From positions 1 to 29,809 of the forward strand of contig JAWLDB010000013.1 in NCBI GenBank assembly GCA_041686915.1: DNA of 29,809 bases, written 5' to 3'. A program made the translations under genes and the position numbers. The stretch's first letter is position 1. Every line of letters begins with the position of its first letter. Shown here piece by piece: positions 7,772 through 15,975 of this stretch. The notes beneath the pieces are model-generated. The model did not search any database. It was not told where the DNA came from and saw nothing but the letters and a program-made list of their open reading frames with translations. The stretch is from JAWLDB01 sp041686915. Its GTDB lineage: Bacteria; Bacillota; UBA994; UBA5500.

Positions 7772-8914
7772 TCAATGCGACAGAATGGACAGCTCCTCAA
7801 CTTCCTTGCCGTCTCTAATAAACACTCGTGGTACACGCAGAGAGGCACGGCCCAGTAGTTGTGAGGTGCTGATCCCGCCGGCTTCGGCCAGCTCGATCAC
7901 GGTCACGCTGTTTTCACCCTGCTCGCCGACCAGCACAACCTCATCACCTGCAGTGACCTCTGGAATATCCGTAACATCCAGCATGCAGAAGTCTGTACAG
8001 ATGCCAACCAGTGGGGCAAAATGACCCCGCACCAGGAACTTGGCTTTGTACACATGTGTACTGCCAACACCGTCACTCCAACCAAGCGGCAATAGCGCCA
8101 CCCGCGTAGGCTGCTCCACGATGTGCTGTAAGTCGTAACCAATACCCCAGCCTGTTGGCAGCATCTTCACTTGGCCAACCTTGGTTTTGTAGGTCAAAAC
8201 GGGACGTAAATCAAGAGAAGTGGGGCAGTCGTACTTGAAACCGTACACCAGGCCGCCTACACGCACCAGGTCAAAAAACATGTGTCGATGGCGCAGGACC
8301 GCCTGCGAAGCTGCCAAGTGGCGCGGCACTTGCGGAAGCTCAGCCAGAAAAGGTTGGCAGAACTCTTGGTAGCGTGCAAATTCTTTAGCGTTATGCACTT
8401 CAGTGCCTTCAGGCCAACTCAGGTGAGAGCTGATGCCCCGCAGCTCGAGTTCGGGCAATGCTTTGACTGCTGCGAGTGCAGTCTCAGCGTCTTCCGGCAA
8501 AAAGCCTAACCTGCCCAGACCGATGTCTACCTTCAGGTGATACGGCAGCTTACGACCAAGCTGCTTCGCCAAGGCTGCCCAAGCTTCCATTCTCTCCACA
8601 TCGGGGAGAGTAGGAGTTAGTTCATACTCTGCTATGGTAGTGAACTGCTCTGGCAGCGTTACTCCAAGCAACATAATCTCGCCCGTAATGCCGGCTTTTC
8701 GCAGCTGAATGCCCTCATCCACCATGGCAACGGCCATATGTCCGCAGCCAACTGCCTGCAGCGCGCGGGCTATCGGCACAGCCCCGTGTCCGTAAGCCTC
8801 GCTCTTGACTACCGGCACCACTTCAGACGGCGCAACATGCTTCACAAGCTCCTGATAGTTATGAAGCAGGTTGTCGAGGTTAATCTCCATTCTGGTCATA
8901 CTGATAGATTTCAT
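7772..8914 (-). CDS. Alanine-racemase-family PLP enzyme with altered active site
   Basis: Fold-type III PLP enzyme of 380 residues, the usual length for alanine racemase, which interconverts L- and D-Ala for cell-wall synthesis. The PLP lysine is Lys37 (VVKSEAYGHG), and the GLGRLG, SSHLS and DLVRVG motifs are kept. Two conserved tyrosines are not. The catalytic Tyr of the usual GYADG motif is Trp279 (LGWSDG, codon at 8078-8080). The phosphate-contacting Tyr of SYRVPR is Leu359 (SLRVPR). The usual VGRICMD is shortened to VGICTD. The ATG at 8914 follows AGGAGG closely; an in-frame TTG at 8932 lies before that site and is rejected. It may racemise another amino acid, work by a one-base mechanism, or be a weak racemase. 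The opp and peptidase neighbours suggest amino acid catabolism, not wall synthesis. Confidence 0.85.
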   Translation of the reverse strand: MKSISMTRMEINLDNLLHNYQELVKHVAPSEVVPVVKSEAYGHGAVPIARALQAVGCGHMAVAMVDEGIQLRKAGITGEIMLLGVTLPEQFTTIAEYELTPTLPDVERMEAWAALAKQLGRKLPYHLKVDIGLGRLGFLPEDAETALAAVKALPELELRGISSHLSWPEGTEVHNAKEFARYQEFCQPFLAELPQVPRHLAASQAVLRHRHMFFDLVRVGGLVYGFKYDCPTSLDLRPVLTYKTKVGQVKMLPTGWGIGYDLQHIVEQPTRVALLPLGWSDGVGSTHVYKAKFLVRGHFAPLVGICTDFCMLDVTDIPEVTAGDEVVLVGEQGENSVTVIELAEAGGISTSQLLGRASLRVPRVFIRDGKEVEELSILSH

Positions 8915-9105
8915 GTATTTCCTCCTATCCAAGCAGTTAGACTTATTTACCTCAATGATAGCACAGGTGAGCCTGGCCTGCCGGAGATGAAAGCTTGATT
9001 TGTTGGGAACTCACTCCATGTCACGGGATATAACTGGCAGGAACAAGACACAGGCCTGTGGAAGCGTTACTACAGAACATCATGTGCTAGTGGGGGGGGA
9101 GAGCA

Positions 9106-10101
9106 ATTATTCGCAAGTCAAAATGGCTGTTCTGCATAGTGGTATCTTTTATTCTTGTGTTCCTGCTTAGTGCCCTAGCCTTCAACTTCCTAATTTCGCG
9201 GGTGCAGCATGACGCCGAAGCTATCAACGAGCTTGGTCGTATACGAGGCTCGATACAGCGCTGGACCAAGTTGGAACTAAGCGGGCAGCAAGATGATGAA
9301 CTACTGAACAAGATCGATAGGCTGATGATCGCGTACGCTTCGGGTGAACCTGCTGCGACGCTGCGGCTTAACTGGGAACTGCTTAAATCTAAGATGATGG
9401 AGTACCGATCGGGACGAGACCAGGAGCACCTGCCCGTGCTGATCGCAGCTAGTGAGCAGTGCTGGGCAGTCTCTGACCAACTGGCGAGGCAGGGACAGCT
9501 GGACGCTGAGGCCAAGCTTAAGCATTTCGGATTATTCGGGATTACCTTCGTCGTCAACTTGATCATTGTCGGCCTGCTATTTGTGTTCGTGAAAGGGTAT
9601 GTCCGAGACAACCTGGAAGTTGCTGCGCTGAAGGATCCCCTAACGAACGCCTACAATCGGCGGTATTTCGAGGCCTTCGGTTTAAAGGAAATCGAGCAAG
9701 CAAGCAAGGAAGGGCAACACCTCGCATTGGCCACGTACGATTTGGACCACTTCAAACGCGTGAACGATACTTACGGCCACGCGGTTGGTGACCAGGTACT
9801 GCAGACGGTGACGAGAGTAGTGACTCAACAGTTGCGTCAGGCTGACGTCCTGGCGCGGATTGGCGGGGAGGAGTTCGCTATACTGCTCCCAGAAACCAGG
9901 GGAGAAGAGGCTGGCTTGATTGCGGAAAGAATTCGCCTGAGTGTGGAAGCTGCAGACTTTGGCCAGGCAGGACGCGTGACGATCAGCGTTGGCGTGACTG
10001 AATACCGACCGGGAGACACACTGGCAGAGCTGCTGCGCCGGTCGGACCAAGCCCTTTACATTGCCAAGGATACTGGTCGCAACAGGGTAGAGCGCAGCTA
10101 G
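9106..10101 (+). CDS. Membrane-bound diguanylate cyclase (GGDEF)
   Basis: Makes cyclic di-GMP from two GTP. Counted from the GTG at 9139: a helix at about 2-20, an extracytoplasmic helical segment (21-128) that may sense a signal, a second helix at 131-152, then a GGDEF domain (about 163-318). The active site is GGEEF (242-246). RQAD (233-236), five residues before it, is an RxxD inhibitory site, so product feedback is expected. The GTG at 9139 has no ribosome binding site and would drop the basic residues before helix 1. The frame is open back to 9091 with no ATG, GTG or TTG, and ATT codons at 9106 and 9109 sit just behind a GGGGGGGGAG tract. I therefore propose an ATT start. The alternative is a one-base error or variation in the G8 tract, since seven G would put the GTG at 9090 in frame. 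Confidence 0.87.
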   Translation: MIRKSKWLFCIVVSFILVFLLSALAFNFLISRVQHDAEAINELGRIRGSIQRWTKLELSGQQDDELLNKIDRLMIAYASGEPAATLRLNWELLKSKMMEYRSGRDQEHLPVLIAASEQCWAVSDQLARQGQLDAEAKLKHFGLFGITFVVNLIIVGLLFVFVKGYVRDNLEVAALKDPLTNAYNRRYFEAFGLKEIEQASKEGQHLALATYDLDHFKRVNDTYGHAVGDQVLQTVTRVVTQQLRQADVLARIGGEEFAILLPETRGEEAGLIAERIRLSVEAADFGQAGRVTISVGVTEYRPGDTLAELLRRSDQALYIAKDTGRNRVERS

Positions 10102-10270
10102 ATTACATTCATCCCCTCGAATTACACGAACAGAAGCAAACTTCCTACGAAACTGAGAAAGCTATGGGGGAGCACAAAGGATTTCTTTCGGTAAGCGTAG
10201 AAGTGTAATAGCTAGCATGTTTATGCGTTTGAACTACGCGTATCCAATATCACTGTGATGGAGGTTGAAG

Positions 10271-11884
10271 ATGAGCTTGAAGTACGATTCACTGTTTTAC
10301 CCAAATGGCTCGCGTCGAAACGTTGTCTACGCCCGTAACGGAGTTGTCGCTACAGGACAGCCGCTAGCGGCACAAGCTGGCCTGGATATCTTAAAGAAGG
10401 GCGGTAACGCCATCGATGCAGCTATCGCGACGGCAGCTTGTTTGACCGTAGTTGAGCCTACCGCCAACGGCATAGGTGGCGACGCCTTTGCGTTGGTATG
10501 GACGAAGGGCGAACTGCACGGCCTGAACTCCAGCGGCCCAGCGCCGCAAAGCATCTCTATCGAGAAGGTGAAGGAACTCGGACACGAAGAGATGCCGGTT
10601 TACGGCGTAATCCCGGTTACCGTTCCTGGCGCTCCTGGTGCATGGGCAGCCTTGTCCAAGCGGTTTGGCCGCTTGCCTTTAACTGAGGTATTGAAGCCTG
10701 CTATCGAGTACGCCGAAAACGGTTATCCGCTGACACCGACCTTGGGAGCAGCTTGGAAGACGGGAGTGGCTGCATTCCAGCGTCAGGAAGGTGAGGTGTT
10801 CAAGCCATGGCTGGAGACCTTTGCTCCAGGCGGCAAGGCTCCTGGCATCGGCGAGATGTGGAAGTCCCCTGGGCACGCTGCCACCTTGCGCTCTATTGCC
10901 GAAACAAACGCCGAGTCTTTCTACCGTGGCGAAATAGCTGACAAAATTGACGCTTTCATGCAGCAGCACGGCGGATTTCTGCGTAAGGATGACCTGGCTG
11001 CGTTCGAACCCGAGTGGGTGAAGCCAGTAGGCGTTAATTACCGCGGCTATGATGTCTGGGAGATTCCACCAAATGGCCAAGGCACCGTTGCTTTGATGGC
11101 GCTCAACATCCTCAAGGGTTTTGAGTTCCACGAGCAGGACAGCGTAGATACATACCACAAGCAGATTGAAGCGATTAAGCTGGCCTTCGTGGACGGCTTG
11201 AAACAGATTACTGATCCCAAGCATATGCGGGTCAGCGTTGAGTCGCTGCTCTCAGAAGAATATGCAGCACAGCGCCGCCAGCTGATTGGTGAGCATGCAA
11301 TCATGCCAGAGCCAGGTGATCCACCGCAAGGTGGCACTGTCTATCTAGCCACTGCTGACGGTGAAGGCAACATGGTTTCTTTCATCCAGAGCAACTACCG
11401 CGGATTTGGTTCGGGAGTATTAATCCCGGGCACAGGCATCGGCCTGCAGAACCGCGGCAACAACTTCTCACTCGACCCGAACCATGCCAATGCACTAGCT
11501 CCTGGCAAGCGCACCTTCCATACGATTATCCCTGGCTTCCTTACCAAGGATAACGAGCCGGTGGGTCCGTTTGGCGTAATGGGTGGCTTCATGCAACCGC
11601 AAGGCCATGTGCAGGTGATTATGAACACAATAGACTTCCACATGAACCCGCAGGCCGCTCTCGACGCGCCCAGATGGCAGTGGAGCAAAGAGAAGACCGT
11701 CCAGGTTGAACCGAGCTTCCCAACCCACCTGGCGCAAGCCCTGGCACGCAAGGGTCACGCGATTGTGCCTATGCTGTCCAGTGGCGGATTCGGCCGCGGG
11801 CAGATCATCTGGCGCGACCCACAGACCGGGGTATTGGCAGCAGGCACCGAGCCTCGCACCGACGGTCACGTTGCAGCCTGGTAA
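10271..11884 (+). CDS. Gamma-glutamyltransferase family protein, cytoplasmic type
   Basis: Ntn-hydrolase that cleaves or transfers gamma-glutamyl groups, for example from glutathione or gamma-glutamyl peptides. It is 537 residues from the ATG at 10271, which has GGAGG 6 nt upstream; an in-frame TTG at 10265 is too close to that site. The large-subunit part runs to about residue 355. The predicted self-cleavage point is before Thr356 in the GGTVYL motif, followed by the small subunit with NYRGFGSG and the PGKRTFHTIIP motif. There is no signal peptide, unlike classical secreted Ggt, so it resembles the YwrD-like group that acts inside the cell. It fits a role in processing imported peptides. 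A family member acting on other acyl amides, such as cephalosporin acylases, cannot be excluded. Confidence 0.88.
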   Translation: MSLKYDSLFYPNGSRRNVVYARNGVVATGQPLAAQAGLDILKKGGNAIDAAIATAACLTVVEPTANGIGGDAFALVWTKGELHGLNSSGPAPQSISIEKVKELGHEEMPVYGVIPVTVPGAPGAWAALSKRFGRLPLTEVLKPAIEYAENGYPLTPTLGAAWKTGVAAFQRQEGEVFKPWLETFAPGGKAPGIGEMWKSPGHAATLRSIAETNAESFYRGEIADKIDAFMQQHGGFLRKDDLAAFEPEWVKPVGVNYRGYDVWEIPPNGQGTVALMALNILKGFEFHEQDSVDTYHKQIEAIKLAFVDGLKQITDPKHMRVSVESLLSEEYAAQRRQLIGEHAIMPEPGDPPQGGTVYLATADGEGNMVSFIQSNYRGFGSGVLIPGTGIGLQNRGNNFSLDPNHANALAPGKRTFHTIIPGFLTKDNEPVGPFGVMGGFMQPQGHVQVIMNTIDFHMNPQAALDAPRWQWSKEKTVQVEPSFPTHLAQALARKGHAIVPMLSSGGFGRGQIIWRDPQTGVLAAGTEPRTDGHVAAW

Positions 11885-11896
11885 GTACAATCACGA

Positions 11897-11933
11897 CTCA
11901 AGCCCACCTGGCTCAGGTGGGCTTGAGTTTTTG
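11897..11933 (+). terminator. Rho-independent terminator of the gamma-glutamyltransferase gene
   Basis: Perfect 14-bp stem (CTCAAGCCCACCTG / CAGGTGGGCTTGAG), 3-nt loop, followed by TTTTTG, 13 bp after the stop codon. Confidence 0.9.
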
Positions 11934-11947
11934 AAAGCTTGCCGGTG

Positions 11948-11978
11948 CATAGAAGAAGGCGAGAGCTGACTCTCGCCT
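11948..11978 (-). terminator. Terminator of the M20/membrane-protein operon
   Basis: Stem AGGCGAGAG / CTCTCGCCT with a 4-nt loop lies about 45 bp after the stop of the last minus-strand gene. On that strand it is followed by TTCTTCTAT. Together with the plus-strand terminator at 11897 it insulates two converging units. Confidence 0.7.
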
Positions 11979-12022
11979 AGTGTTAGTGAGGGGTAGACAT
12001 GCACTGAGTCAAGGGTCCAAGA

Positions 12023-12469
12023 CTAGATAACGCCAGTTAGTTTGAGGATAATCTGAGCAATCACGGCCGAGCCAATAAACGTGCCGATGAAGGTGAGGAA
12101 GGCTGTCAGCACAATTTTCGCTCCCTGCTTTTTAAATGCTTCCATATCCTTGCCAATGGAGATACCTGCATAGGCAAGGACTGGGGTACAGAGGGCAAGG
12201 AACTGCACTTGTCCTACGTGCTTGATAACGTACTCTGCACCGGGCACGCCTGGTACAGAAGCAATGATTGCAAGCGCTGAGATGTACGCGATGCTGGGAA
12301 GCTTCACCGGCGATACCTTGGATAACAGATACCCTATACAGACAAGAACCAGCAGGATAAGCATGCCGGGTATTGCAGCGACAGGGTTAATCTTGAAGCC
12401 AATGAAGTTGCCGATCAGCGAGATTAGCCCGGTGATTACAAAAATACGGAATGCATCGGAGAACTTCAT
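12023..12469 (-). CDS. Hypothetical small multi-pass membrane protein
   Basis: 148 residues with about four or five hydrophobic segments (about 8-26, 30-48, 60-75, 86-105, 118-145). I do not recognise a named family; it has the Gly/Ala/Ile-rich look of a transporter half. Its ATG overlaps the TAA stop of the gene before it (TAATG), so the two proteins are probably translated together and may form a two-component membrane complex. The upstream M20 amidohydrolase suggests that the complex moves the substrate or product of that enzyme. Function is otherwise unknown. Confidence 0.75.
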   Translation of the reverse strand: MKFSDAFRIFVITGLISLIGNFIGFKINPVAAIPGMLILLVLVCIGYLLSKVSPVKLPSIAYISALAIIASVPGVPGAEYVIKHVGQVQFLALCTPVLAYAGISIGKDMEAFKKQGAKIVLTAFLTFIGTFIGSAVIAQIILKLTGVI

Positions 12470-13269
12470 TAGCTTACAACCTCCTCGTTTGTTGCTGAGT
12501 CCGCCTTCTTGCCCTTAAGCTTGCGGTAAAGCCACTCGGTCGCAGGAATACCAACAAACAAGCTCATGTACAGGCCGTCTACGCTGGTCAGCAGCTGACT
12601 GGTGGCGGCAAACGCACTTAGTTCAGCTTCCATCGCCGGATAAGCCGTCAGCACCGGTCCGAGGGCAGCAGTCATCATTGACGCGCTGCCTGTACCTGCA
12701 GCCATAGCTAATGAGTATGGATGGAATAGCCCTAGACTGATGATAAGGCCAACCATCAGTCCGTTGAATACAGCACCGAACAATGTACCGGTAATGTACG
12801 CACCCATAACCCCTTGACCTTCAGGAGAGTCAAGACCGTATACGTCAGCAACTATTGCCAGCGACCCCTCTCGGGAAATCGAAAAGGCAGCGCCGATAGC
12901 CTCGCGACCCATTTTGAACACAAGTACAGCAACCGGCAATGCAAAGAAGATGGTGCCCAGGTTGCCTAACTCCTGCAGCAGCAGGGCTGGGCCAGCACTA
13001 ATCACCTTCCCTAGGTTGGGGCCAATAGTTGTGCCCATCTTAGCAGTCAGGAACATTACTGAAAGACCAATATAGGGAGACGCTGTCTCCATGTCGATCC
13101 GATTAACCAACTTGAGCAACGGAAGGAACATACCCATAACCAATGCATATAGCATTGGCAGCAGCAGCACAGTGCCGGGACCGAGCTGGAATCGCTTAAT
13201 GCCGATATATTCGGCGATGGCTACCATCACAAGGGCCAAAACATGCACTTTCCAGTCCTTTTGCTTCAC
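12469..13269 (-). CDS. Multi-pass membrane protein, probably DUF3100 family
   Basis: About 266 residues with seven or eight hydrophobic helices and Gly-rich loops such as MAAGTGSASMM near residue 190. From memory it resembles the DUF3100 family of unknown function; I cannot confirm this without a search. The likely start is GTG at 13269, 9 nt after AGGAGG. The frame is open upstream to 13323, but those codons contain the ribosome binding site and overlap the preceding gene. It lies between an M20 amidohydrolase and a second small membrane protein with which it is translationally coupled. A role as a transporter for an acyl-amino acid or a released amino acid is inferred from that context only. 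Confidence 0.75.
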   Translation of the reverse strand: MKQKDWKVHVLALVMVAIAEYIGIKRFQLGPGTVLLLPMLYALVMGMFLPLLKLVNRIDMETASPYIGLSVMFLTAKMGTTIGPNLGKVISAGPALLLQELGNLGTIFFALPVAVLVFKMGREAIGAAFSISREGSLAIVADVYGLDSPEGQGVMGAYITGTLFGAVFNGLMVGLIISLGLFHPYSLAMAAGTGSASMMTAALGPVLTAYPAMEAELSAFAATSQLLTSVDGLYMSLFVGIPATEWLYRKLKGKKADSATNEEVVS

Positions 13270-13301
13270 TTTCCCGCTCCTCCTTATTAAGATCGATCCG
13301 A

Positions 13302-14618
13302 CTAATCCAGTAACCGCTCCCACATCGCCAGATATTGCTCTTTGGACATTTTGGGTTCGAAGTCAGCTTTGATCGTCTGCCCCAAAGACGCGCCATCCCA
13401 TAGTAGGTCAATCACCGTCATTGCCATCACCTTAGCGGGTACGACATACGCCATCTCCTTGTCGACCATGGCATAGTCACGCGCATGAGCTCTACCAGCA
13501 GTTCCGCCTACCATGGGGTGGATGCCCGGCATAATGTGGGTAATATCACCCATGTCAGTAGACCCAGACATGAAACCGGCGTCTTCCACTCCTGCTTCGC
13601 CAAGCAGTTCAACGGCATTCTGCCGGAACAGCTGAGCCATATTCTGATCATTGAGTAGTGGCAAATAACCAGGTATCTCTGCTATCTCCACTTCTGCACC
13701 AACTGCCATGGCGCCAGCCTGCAACGCTCTATTCACTTTTACACTGGCGTCCATGATTGCGTCTATGCTTCTACCCCTCACGTACGTCTCTACCCTTACG
13801 TCTGCTGGGACGATGTTGACCAAATCGCCTCCCTTGGTCACAATCGGGTGTACCCGGATGGCATCTGCGTCCTTGAATGTCTCCCGGTTCGCGTGTATAC
13901 CCATCAGTCCTAACATGGCGGCGTTTAGGGCGTTGATGCCCGCATGCGGAGCACCGCCTGCGTGTGCTTCTGTACCGATGTAGCGTATTGCCTTCCCGAT
14001 AAAACCATTTGACCCGATGCCTGGACCTGGCACTCTGATGATCCGGCCGGGAGTCTCAGATTCAGAGTGGCACATCATCGCCATGTCGACGTCATCTAAT
14101 TCTCCCAGGTACAAGAGTTCCTGTTTACCACCAAGGAAGTGGATCTGACCATTCCGACGCAGCTTCTGACGATAGTCCAGCTCCACGTATTCCTCTGCCG
14201 GCACAGCCATTACGATTACATCGCCATCCAAATGCTGCATAGCTCCGGAATCAACCAGGCCCATTGCTACGCCGACCATCATTGCGCTCTGGGCATTGTG
14301 TCCACAGCAATGGGCAGCCCCAGTTACCGGGTCGGCACTGGGATGGTCATGACAGACCACAGCGTCTAGTTCACCCATCACGGCGACTGCTAGGTTGTGG
14401 GTGCGACCGGGTAGCTTTGCCTTGACTCCCGTTACTGCTAATCCCGCACGGTAGCTCATACCTAACGCCTTGAACTTTTCTTCGACTAGAGCAGCGGCCT
14501 TGTGTTCCTTGTACCCGAGTTCTGGATGCTCGAACATGAACTCTCCCAAAGCAATGATTTCGTCCGCTCGCTGGTCAATCGCCTGACAAACCTGTTGCTT
14601 CAAACTGGATTTTTCCAC
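13302..14618 (-). CDS. M20-family amidohydrolase/peptidase, AbgB-like
   Basis: Zinc-dependent hydrolase of about 438 residues in the M20 amidohydrolase group, which cleaves N-acyl amino acids or dipeptides such as p-aminobenzoyl-glutamate. Visible motifs are the MGELDAV strand, AHCCGHNAQ (metal-binding Cys and His region), PAEEYVEL (catalytic Glu and metal Glu) and MSGSTDMGDITHIMPG near the C-terminus. The AbgB-like variant has Asn after CGH, as here. The start is GTG at 14618, 7 nt after GAGGAGGG; the open frame continues to 14684 without a better site. It has no signal peptide and so acts in the cytoplasm. It leads a three-gene operon with two membrane proteins. The substrate is unknown. 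Confidence 0.9.
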   Translation of the reverse strand: MEKSSLKQQVCQAIDQRADEIIALGEFMFEHPELGYKEHKAAALVEEKFKALGMSYRAGLAVTGVKAKLPGRTHNLAVAVMGELDAVVCHDHPSADPVTGAAHCCGHNAQSAMMVGVAMGLVDSGAMQHLDGDVIVMAVPAEEYVELDYRQKLRRNGQIHFLGGKQELLYLGELDDVDMAMMCHSESETPGRIIRVPGPGIGSNGFIGKAIRYIGTEAHAGGAPHAGINALNAAMLGLMGIHANRETFKDADAIRVHPIVTKGGDLVNIVPADVRVETYVRGRSIDAIMDASVKVNRALQAGAMAVGAEVEIAEIPGYLPLLNDQNMAQLFRQNAVELLGEAGVEDAGFMSGSTDMGDITHIMPGIHPMVGGTAGRAHARDYAMVDKEMAYVVPAKVMAMTVIDLLWDGASLGQTIKADFEPKMSKEQYLAMWERLLD

Positions 14619-14670
14619 CTTAACACCCTCCTCTATAAGACTATAGAACCGATGGAAAATGCTCGTAAAG

Positions 14671-14698
14671 TATTGTACATGCAATGTCTACTACAATA
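14671..14698. promoter_or_regulatory. Inverted repeat upstream of the M20 operon, candidate operator
   Basis: TATTGTA (14671-14677) and TACAATA (14692-14698) form a 7-bp inverted repeat with a 14-nt spacer, about 55-80 bp before the M20 gene. On the minus strand TACAAT could also be a -10 element, so a regulator bound here would cover the promoter. No regulator gene is adjacent. Confidence 0.35.
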
Positions 14699-14768
14699 GT
14701 TTTAGTAATATGATTGTTAGTTTGACGTGAGAATGAAAACATTAATACCCGCATGAATATTCCGGATA

Positions 14769-14799
14769 GCAAAAGCCGCCAGCTTATCGCCAGCGGCTT
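14769..14799 (-). terminator. Terminator of the GNAT gene
   Basis: AAGCCGC (14773-14779) pairs with GCGGCTT (14793-14799), with partial pairing inside. On the minus strand it is followed by TTTTGC, right after the GNAT stop codon. Confidence 0.75.
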
Positions 14800-14805
14800 A
14801 TTATA

Positions 14806-15600
14806 CTATTTAAGAGATGTGTCCCAGAGCACAATGCTCTTGGTGTGCTTTAACTCAAAACCCAGCTTCTCGGCTATTTTCCAAGACCCTTGGTTGAAGG
14901 AGAAGCAGCTCCAAGTGGGTTCGAGTCCTGATCTTAGAGCATGATCGATGGTAGCTGCGCTGACCAGGGTAGCGAGACCTTGTTTGCGATACTGCTCGTC
15001 AGTGCGCACGTCCAGTTCCACCTCAGTTGCTGTCCTAAGACCGACCACGCACTGAGTGGCAATCCCGTGCTCAACGACCAGGCAGTAGCCGAAACCCTGC
15101 TGCAGATAATCTTCCCTAGTCAACCACATACCGGTGTTGACATTGTACTGGCTGAGTAGCTCATGGTCGATGGGAAGCAGTTCCATGCCTTCCGGCAATT
15201 TGCCGAGCAGTTCAGCTTTACGCTCCTGAAAGAGCTCGTGGTTAAGCGCATAGTCTCGCCGCTCAAAGCGCAGGCGAGGCCGGTCTCCCAGGATCAGGTT
15301 GGCATGCTCTGACCAGTCTTCCGGGAAGAAGAATAGCTCGACTATGTTGACCTGCCAGTCCTCAAACAGCATCCTGCCAAAGGCCTTTAAAAAGTCTGCA
15401 CGGAACTGCCTGCCGGCAACAAAGTAAAAGAACCCCACAGGATAAACAACTGCCATGTTTGGCTTTTCCACGTCGTCGACAAACACGCGGGCGGGGAAAG
15501 GTCCCTGCAGCACCGCTTCGATGACACCCCGGTTATGGTCAATGTCTTTGTACAGATCAGCTACGAGGCCGAATTGGTCTTTCTTTAGTTCTATTATCAT
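14806..15600 (-). CDS. GNAT-family N-acetyltransferase
   Basis: Predicted acetyl-CoA-dependent acyltransferase of 264 residues. The GNAT core is in the C-terminal half (about 140-260): strand VELDVRTDEQYR followed by the acetyl-CoA pyrophosphate loop RKQGLAT (about 206-212), then the late W-S-C-F-S-F-N-Q-G-S-W and AEKLGF motifs. The N-terminal half (1-135) is a distinct domain, as in the PF12746-type GNAT proteins, which this resembles in length and layout. The ATG at 15600 has AAGGAGGAG upstream. It is a single-gene unit with its own terminator. The substrate cannot be read from sequence. Confidence 0.85.
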   Translation of the reverse strand: MIIELKKDQFGLVADLYKDIDHNRGVIEAVLQGPFPARVFVDDVEKPNMAVVYPVGFFYFVAGRQFRADFLKAFGRMLFEDWQVNIVELFFFPEDWSEHANLILGDRPRLRFERRDYALNHELFQERKAELLGKLPEGMELLPIDHELLSQYNVNTGMWLTREDYLQQGFGYCLVVEHGIATQCVVGLRTATEVELDVRTDEQYRKQGLATLVSAATIDHALRSGLEPTWSCFSFNQGSWKIAEKLGFELKHTKSIVLWDTSLK

Positions 15601-15975
15601 CTATGAGCTCCTCCTTAGTTCATCACTCGTAGGTCCACGGCAAACATGCTATCCGTCACCTCAGAGGAAGAGCGTTAGGCCCTCACTTGGGCAAGAAGCG
15701 CCTTCTCGTTGGGACGGCGCTTAAGCAAGCAAGACGCGCATGTCAACTCTCCCTTCTACCTTAGGCTAGGTCTGGTAACCAGTCCCAATTGCATTATAGA
15801 CTGCTCTTTCCTGGGGGTCTAGGGTAATGCTCAATTTAGAACCACTTATGAGTTCCCCTGGCGCTTCCATTAAAAGGAATGGAAAACTTGTCTCTACCGG
15901 CAAGAAATTGTCTAGAGCTTGTGGAAATATATATAAGACAAGGGTTATCTGAGCAAAGGCAGGGAGGAAAGCCAG
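15601..15975. other. Gene-poor gap with several inverted repeats
   Basis: These 375 bp between the divergent GNAT and winged-helix genes hold no convincing gene. AAGCGCC (15696-15702) and GGCGCTT (15716-15722) make a hairpin with a 13-nt loop. GGCCC/GGGC (around 15678-15692) is a smaller one. TTCCATT (15865-15871) and AATGGAA (15878-15884) form a 7-bp inverted repeat with a 6-nt spacer, just upstream of a candidate plus-strand promoter. The first structures could belong to the leader of the GNAT mRNA. No T-box, known riboswitch or small-RNA signature was recognised. Confidence 0.4.
15908..15935 (+). promoter_or_regulatory. Candidate promoter of the winged-helix-like gene
   Basis: TTGTCT (15908-15913), a 16-nt spacer and TATATA (15930-15935), 40 bp before the gene at 15976. 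An inverted repeat lies about 23 bp upstream of the -35. Confidence 0.45.

Noticed and set aside
9087..9611. 174-codon Ser- and Arg-rich open frame on the minus strand.
   Set aside because: It is antisense to the diguanylate cyclase and has the biased composition of a shadow frame.
15661..15740. Possible T-box or other riboswitch.
   Set aside because: The hairpins are real, but the conserved T-box GGTGG..ACCGCG core or any other known consensus is missing.
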